From: Aralia elata
Taxonomy: Eukaryota; Streptophyta; Magnoliopsida; Apiales; Araliaceae
DNA: 64,000 nt
Direction of reading: 5' to 3'
Assembly (NCBI GenBank): GCA_034770075.1
Contig: CM068383.1
Location: 35,717,094 to 35,781,093 of the forward strand
Both the position numbers and the translations under genes were made by a program. The notes beneath the pieces are model-generated. The model made no database searches. It was not told the DNA's origin and was given only the letters and a program-made list of their open reading frames with translations. Positions 58,288-64,000 of the stretch are shown here, piece by piece (positions within the stretch are counted from its first letter, which is position 1; every line of letters begins with the position of its first letter).

Positions 58288-58794
58288 ATCATCAGTTCCC
58301 TTTTTTCTTTGAGGAACGAACTACGTAGGACCTAATCTCCCAACTTGTGGGGGTACGTAGGCAGCCATCATGGCACGGTCCGATTCCTTAAAAATAATAC
58401 TTTCTCTAACCAAAACCAATTCCTAACAGCCATATAAACCTTCCTACACCCTCGAAACCTTCCCGAAACCAGCCGACTAATCAGCTTCATTTCAAATGAC
58501 ATAACCCTAGCCCAACCAAACAGTTAGCCGAAATCTAAGACTCAATCCGATGAAATCAACAGGGGTGCGGCAATATCTGTCAGATCTCCATGAAGACTGG
58601 AGAAGAGAAAGAAAGCGAAATGTCAAAATCATGGTCAGCTGGATAAAATGAAGATCAAATGAAAGACGACGATACGACAAAAAGGGAAATTGACTAAATT
58701 TAAATGCATGTCTACATATATAAGTTATTTTGTTACAAGATTTCTCTTTCGATAACCGATGAAACTGACATAGTTTATGCAGGAAATAAATAAT
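58288..58794. other. Post-pol spacer of the Tat element
   Basis: No gene. Contains 'ggaacgaactacgtaggacc' and 'gggggtacgtaggcagcc' (58314-58365), a block typically found just after Tat integrase, then AT-richer sequence where the antisense genes would end and be polyadenylated. Confidence 0.6.
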
Positions 58795-60361
58795 CTACAA
58801 ATTTGAAACTAGCTGAAGCAGGATGGATAAAGTGGTGGATAGATCTGAAGCATCAGCATCCCCTGCAATCTGTTGCCCCATCATGTCGATGCGATCCAAT
58901 AAAGCAGTGGCTCGGCTGACAGTCTCAGAATGAGCATCTATAACTGCCCTGGTTTGAAATACAATGGCATCTCTGTCAGCAATGGCAGCGTCTCTAGCCA
59001 GAATGGCATCATCTCTCTCAACAAGAGCGGCATCCCGCTCAGCCTCAGTAGTAATCAAGGCCAGGCGGAGTTGGGTATCCTCAGTAACTCGACTAGGGGC
59101 AGAATCAGCCGACATGGAATGATCTGTGGTATCATCTGGGAAAATCACTCCAGAGTCATCAAGAGCCCCAGTTCGACTCAAACCAACCCTATCCGAGTCT
59201 CCGCACAACCATTGCACATAAGCGAATGTCTGGATGGGGCTACCATCACTATACTCGGCAAGGATCCTGCGAGACCAAAGATCATATACCCGCAGTAGAT
59301 CTCTCTTTGTCTGGGATGATATAAGGAATCGGTAGGCGGCTTTCGCCCGTGAAAGGGTGAAAATCCTGTGTCTGATCAAACTGCCCTGTAACCGCCAAGG
59401 GATGATAAGTCGTCACACCCCTCAGGCCAGCAATAGGGATGAAGTCCAGGGTGGGCACGTGAGTCAAAAAGCTCATCAAGGAGCAATAACCCGAGTAGAT
59501 CAGGAGATGAAAAGGATCCTCAATAACCGACAAAAATGCTATCCAGGAGGCCGCATCAGTACAGCTCACGGGACGAAACGAAAACTGCGTGGCTATGTCA
59601 TGGCCGAAGCAAAACCCTTGGCGACGAAAATGGCCGATGGGACTAAGATGACTCATAAACCACACATACAACAAAGTCGAGCTCCCTCTGAATACTCTGC
59701 CTCGAAAAGACTGACAATATGAGGCTGACATGAAGGTATCGACTAATATCATGGGAAGAATGGTGTGATCCTCCTGAAGGGCTCTAACGGCCGAAGTAAC
59801 TCGCATATCCAACTGATCAGGTCCGGCTGGCAAGTACAAAACTAAGATGACACAGGCCATCAAAACGTCTACTCTCAAAGCACCCCAGCGCTCCTCGGAT
59901 ACAGAAAAATCACCAGAAAATAGGCGAAAACCGTCGGGTGAGCCGAATCGATCAATCAGGAAATGTAGGGGAACTAGATGGTCTGATGTGACCACAGATA
60001 ACAGGACTGTCCTCCGCAAACCGATGAAAGTCAAGAACTGACGGCGCATGGAACCAGCTGTGACCCTGGCACAAGGACCGTCCAAAGGCAGGCCGGTAAA
60101 GCGAGCATACTCCTCGAGGGTGGGGGTCAGCTCTACTGTCCCTAATCTGAACACCTGACGGGCGGGGGCCCAATAGCTCAGAATACCCTCCACAAAGCCC
60201 GCTGGCACCTGAAAGGATAATAAGGATCAAGAATGTCCCAAAAGACCATCCGCGATAACCCTGTCGCTCGGCGACAAACTGTCCAACCAGCAGAGAAGAC
60301 TGTTGACCGACCATATGGGAGGAATGGGATCCAAATGTACCACGACATCTGGTGACGACAT
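58795..60361 (-). pseudogene. Antisense plant mobile domain gene B
   Basis: Minus strand, ATG at 60361 (MSSPDVVVHLDPIPPIWS). The plant-mobile-domain pattern includes LLCWLDSLSPSDR, FVEGILSYWAPARQVFRLG, VELTPTLEEYARFTGLPLDGP and a long helical region to about 59300. A TGA near 60227 breaks it (CGA expected by family pattern), and a frameshift between 59380 and 59282 shifts to the frame that ends at 58795. The C-terminal tail is a heptad coiled coil built on RDAA repeats (ERDAALVERDDAILARDAA). It lies downstream of gene A in the same direction, antisense to gag-pol. Plant mobile domains occur in DNA-transposon-related and host silencing-linked proteins; the role inside Tat elements is unknown. 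Confidence 0.8.
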
Positions 60362-60580
60362 CTGTGAAAATAGTATCAAAAAACTGTATAGAGGTCATTC
60401 TCTATCCATGAACAAAAAAAAAGGGGGGCATGCATCATACAGTTAATAATAAAACAATTGAACGGTCATAATGATAAAAAACTGTGCATAAATAAACAAA
60501 TGAGTTCAATACATAGTGCATGAAATGAAAAAAAATAAATATAGCAGGTGCAGGTACAAAAGGCCCTATCCTAGCCTGAT
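60362..60580 (-). other. Spacer between antisense genes A and B
   Basis: AT-rich, no ORF. Just upstream of the gene B ATG the minus strand reads 'actattttcacag', a possible 3' splice site, so an upstream non-coding exon or a shared transcript is possible. Confidence 0.5.
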
Positions 60581-62555
60581 CTAGTCAAAAGTGAGGTCAT
60601 CTAAGAAAGCCAGATCCTCAAACTGATCCCCTGGAGTCGTCGAAGTCAGAGGCCCAAAGTTCATGTCGGGGATGTATGGCTGCGCTGGGGCATCAGAGGA
60701 GCTCGGACCTGTGTCAAAACCCGTGCTATCAGGATCATATGCATAGGCATCCTCTGGGGTCCGACCTAGCACCCGAAGATACAATGACAGCTGCTCCACC
60801 TGGCGGGTCAGAGTGGCAATCTGCTCAGCATGAGTGGGACTCCGAACGCAGGCGGCCCAATCAGTCATCACAACCGAGCCGGGGACCATGTCTCCAAGGA
60901 AGAATGTGGCCCGAGTCTGAGGACCGATGGTGCGGGGCACCCACCAGATACGAAAGGCCTCGCTCGTGCTGGGACCCGAAGAGAGTGTCTGGCCATCCTC
61001 CCCTGCGAGCATAATCTCCGAAGGCTGAGAATCTAACGGTCAGGAGGTAGTGAAGGAAAGGGAGTGCGGGATGCGGATCTCTCCAGTAACGCATCTGAAT
61101 GCGCGCTCTCCCAGATACATCACCCATCCTCCAACACTCTGCAAGGTGAGGCGACGGGTGGAGAGTGCGAACTCCGGGCCGGAGGGATATCCATCTGTAA
61201 AACCCACGGTCAGATGCTCGGAAAGATAAGGAGTCCAGACGACCTCTGCAGCAGTGATCAGCTCCAGCTGAATGCGACAGTGGGCAAAGCTGCCAGACAC
61301 CGGGACCTCCTCCAAGGTGCTGTGATGCCATCGACGACCTCGGGGATAGGTATCCAGACCGAGGGTAGTGACAGGCCTCAGACAGGGGAGTCGCTCGTAG
61401 GCCCAGAACTGTGAACAAAAATAAGGAAAAGCATGAGTAACCAACAAATACAAAAAAGAGAAATGAAATGACGGGAAGTACAGTAAGAAAAGAGGAAGAG
61501 AGGGCTCACTAGCAAGAAGTGGTAAAAGCCGAGCCAAGCATTTGTCTGTCCCTCCGAGCGTAGACGAAGACCGTGGAGGAAATAAGCAAAGGTGAAGGAC
61601 CCCCAGTCATAGTCGCCGATCCGGTCTACATCCCTGACAGCTCCGACGACGCTGAAATGAATGGTAGAGGAGTTGTTCCCTAGGAAACAACCCCTCATGA
61701 TGGTCAGGAACAGGCGTCGGAGCAGAATGTCCCGAGTAGCCCGATCTGCAGGGAAGGGCGTCGCATATATGCCCCCGACAGCGTCAACAGCCAAAGCGCC
61801 GGACCGAATACTGCGGGCCTTGAAGACCCGGTCCACGGCAGCGAAGCCCAATAAAGCTCGAACCTCCGCTGGAGTGATATCAAGATCCAGAGGGACACGG
61901 GATCCGGTGAATTCTATACCCGTGATGTACCTCCAATCCCAGGGAGTCAGCATAACCTCACAGTCCAAAAGGTGAAGGGACTGGGTCTGGTGGAACAATC
62001 GCTCGGATAAAGCCCTCATATAACCCCAGGGGCACTGACGGGGAATGATGGTGAAGAAATGACGAAAACCCCAAGCATCCACCACTGCGCGTTAATCGCT
62101 GTGCAAAGCCGTGTAGAGGGAGTAAATGTTAAACCAGTTACCCCTCGACTGAGTAAACTTGGGCACCTGTGGCAATCACCAATGGGTCAGTCCAGATACG
62201 AACGGAAATTGAGAAATTGAGAATAAATTAAGAGTAGAATTGAATATACCTCATTAGCAACGAGAGATGCTGAGGAGTGACGACTGAGATCCCGACCCAA
62301 TAGATCGGGTATCTGCACAGAGGCGCCAGACAGGGCGCGATGAGGAGATGGAGCTGGTGTGCTGGAGGATGGCCCTTCTACCGCAACATCTGGAAAAACA
62401 GCCTCCTCAACATCAGGATGATCGGGCCGGATGACTGCCTCCGCTAGTCGGCGAGCCTGGCAAGTTCGAGGCAAAGCAGGAACTGGTGCAGCCCTACGGC
62501 GGCGAACGCCCGAGGTTCGAGATGCGGTGGAGCTACTAGGAGTGTCAGGATCCAT
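60581..62555 (-). pseudogene. Antisense plant mobile domain gene A, three exons
   Basis: Minus strand. Exon 1 62555-62250 (ATG, MDPDTPSSSTASRTSG; Arg/Pro-rich, 102 codons), intron 62249-62167 (GTATAT...CCACAG, 83 nt), exon 2 62166-61510, intron 61509-61409 (GTGAGC...TTCACAG, 101 nt), exon 3 61408-60581. Both introns are phase 0 and joining restores a continuous plant mobile domain: AWGFRHFFTIIPRQCPWGY, LLDCEVMLTPWDWRYITGIEF, then FYHFLL joined to FWAYERLPCLRP. Total about 596 residues, with an acidic C terminus. Two stops break it: TAA near 62094 (CAA expected) and TGA at 61042 (CGA expected). It is antisense to the retrotransposon, so its introns would not be spliced from the sense genomic RNA. 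Confidence 0.82.
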
Positions 62556-63304
62556 AGCTGGAATAGAACAGGCGAAGAGGAAGGTAAATTCTATTTTGAA
62601 TTATGTCACAAACATTTTAATTTCCTATCATCATCATAGAATTAATGCAGCATGATGCGTGTTTACTATAAAAAAAAATCGGCAGAGTTTCGTCTATAAA
62701 ATGGGCATCCCATGCATAGCCAAACATGTTTTCAAATTAATCCAAGCCACAACAGATCAAAATTGCATTTATATGGATAATTGCAACATGAAAAGATCCT
62801 AATGCATGATTTTCTTCCAAAAAGAAACAACAAGTATGTGGGACCGCATCATGAGCATAAAATATGACTTGCGCAGTTCATACATAGCACATACATGCAA
62901 TAATACATGGCATAGCATTTCAAAGCATACATTTATATCTCTAAACATGCAGAATAACAAATGTATAGCAAAACATTGACGAAATTAGAAAACAATCGGT
63001 CAAAGTGTTACCTGTAGCACGTAGATCGATCTAACCGGAGCGGTTTTTGCGAAAAGATTAGAAAAGTCGGCCAAAAGGACGTGCAAAGGTGCGCGAATCG
63101 TGTGGGGTACGAATGAAAGTGACAGATCTGGGAAGCGGCTGGCCGCTTAAAGCCCCGATCTTGGCCGCCGATCCATCTGCGGCTGGGCCCAGTGATTCCC
63201 CCCTTGTCCAATGCAAGCTTAATCGATTCTACAACCCGTTTGACTCATAATTTGGTAAAACAATACGAGATTTTGATGAATTGGGTGTCGAACACGACTT
63301 CTCA
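62556..63304. other. Region upstream of antisense gene A
   Basis: No gene on either strand. It would contain the promoter of the antisense genes, but I cannot point to a convincing TATA box. An imperfect palindrome related to those of the 5' LTR lies at 63163-63184. Confidence 0.5.
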
Positions 63305-64000
63305 AATCGACCGAGCGACCGGATACGAGACCCGGCACTCATAGGACAATCGACCGGAGATGAGACCCGGCGATTACAAGATGGGTGACCGGATACGAGA
63401 CCCGGCCCCGACGAGACAATCGACCGGATACGAGACCCGGCGATTACGAGATGGGTGACCGGATACGAGACCCGGTCCCGACGAGACAATCGATCGGATA
63501 CGAGACCCGGCGATTACGAGATGGGTGACCGGATACGAGACCCGGCCCCGACGAGACAATCGACCGGATACGAGACCCGCCGATTACGAGATGGGTGACC
63601 GGATACGAGACCTGGCCCCGACAAGACAATTGACCGGATACGAGACCCGGCGATTACGAGATAGGTGACTGAATACGAGACCCGGCCCCGACAAGACAAT
63701 CGATCGGATACAAGACCCGGCGATTACGAGATGGGTGACCGGATACGAGACCCGGCCCTGACAAGACGATCGACCGGATACGAGACCCAGCGATTACGAG
63801 ATGGGTGACCGAATACGAGACCCGGCCCCGACGAGACAATCGACCGGATACGAGACCCGGCGATTACGATATGGGTGACTGGATACGAGACCCGACCCCG
63901 ACAAGACGATCGACCGGATACGAGACCCGGCGATTACGAGATGGTCGACCGGATATGAGACTGGTCGACCCAGCGATTACGAGATAGGTGACCGGATACG
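63305..64000. repeat. 70-bp satellite-like tandem array (two 35-bp half-units)
   Basis: Each 35-bp half-unit starts with GACCGGATACGAGACCCGGC, followed alternately by CCCGACGAGACAATC or GATTACGAGATGGGT, giving a 70-bp higher-order repeat. About ten dimers are seen and the array runs off the window end. The overlapping minus-strand ORFs spaced 70 bp apart are by-products of the period. It lies between the antisense genes and the expected 3' LTR. Confidence 0.96.

Larger units (their letters stand above)
43640..64000 (+). mobile_element. Tat/Ogre-type retrotransposon (3' end beyond window)
   Basis: Structure: 5' LTR 43640-50759 holding a CACTA insertion, primer site 50762, gag 51548, protease with G-patch to 54649, putative intron 54650-54812, RT, RNase H, second RNase H and integrase to 58287, conserved post-pol block, two antisense genes (62555-58795) and a satellite array from 63305. 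Two RNase H domains after RT, the extra ORFs between pol and the 3' LTR, and the long LTR are hallmarks of the Tat lineage. It is inserted in a Tekay 3' LTR, so it is younger than that element; the CACTA insertion is younger still. Confidence 0.93.

Noticed and set aside
60230..60280. Short intron in antisense gene B
   Set aside because: The frame is continuous across it, the interval would be about 50 nt (too short for a plant intron) and no good donor exists; a single TGA explains the break better.
59357..62655. Plus-strand ORFs opposite the antisense genes
   Set aside because: Shadows of the minus-strand plant-mobile-domain genes, which have recognisable motifs and splice sites.
63229..63987. 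Series of about 60-codon minus-strand ORFs (and one plus-strand) with repeated SRIRS-type peptides
   Set aside because: They recur every 70 bp in step with the tandem array; open frames are a by-product of the repeat.

Overview
The window looks like heterochromatic, repeat-packed DNA from a flowering plant, most likely a eudicot with a large AT-rich genome; the species cannot be named from this sequence. I find no intact host gene and no tRNA or rRNA gene. Nearly every base that can be assigned belongs to LTR retrotransposons or a DNA transposon, in nested and truncated layers. One run of exactly 100 N (16134-16233) marks a scaffold join.

Layout. 1-4224: part of a very long minus-strand LTR with a hairpin minisatellite and a 280-bp tandem array. 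4225-5172: a Ty1/copia reverse-transcriptase (RT) fragment. 5173-10115: the 3' half of a minus-strand Tekay-type chromovirus (3' LTR, polypurine tract, RNase H, integrase, chromodomain). 10116-18405: head-to-head and truncated LTRs around the N gap. 18406-24740: an Athila-type element that has lost its pol region but keeps gag debris and a broken 'plant transposon protein' ORF. 24741-28259: the 5' end of a second minus-strand Tekay element (LTR, initiator-Met tRNA primer site, an extra coiled-coil ORF). 28260-32877: a long non-coding LTR-like stretch with a 54-bp palindromic array. 32878-33008: another copia scrap. 33009-43639: a plus-strand Tekay deletion derivative (LTR, extra ORF, gag, protease, RT, cut RNase H, LTR) with a 1445-bp tandem duplication. 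43640-64000: a large Tat/Ogre-type element inserted in the Tekay 3' LTR. It has a 2.1-kb LTR split by a 5,026-bp CACTA transposon, then gag, protease with G-patch, a probable intron, RT, two RNase H domains and integrase. Beyond pol lie two antisense plant-mobile-domain genes and a 70-bp satellite array that runs off the window.

The coding regions are relics. Most breaks are in-frame stops, several of which fit CAG to TAG, CGA to TGA or TGG to TAG, plus Cys to Tyr and Asp to Asn changes. This is the C-to-T decay expected of heavily methylated plant DNA. A few true frameshifts occur.

The most interesting observations are these: (1) arrays of short hairpins whose arms change together, at a comparable place in several Tekay LTRs, with different hairpin arrays in other LTR families of the window; (2) an extra acidic coiled-coil ORF between primer site and gag in two Tekay chromoviruses; (3) two antisense plant-mobile-domain genes in the Tat element, one with two phase-0 introns on the antisense strand; (4) a probable sense intron between protease and RT in the same Tat element; (5) a satellite-like array emerging in its 3' region.
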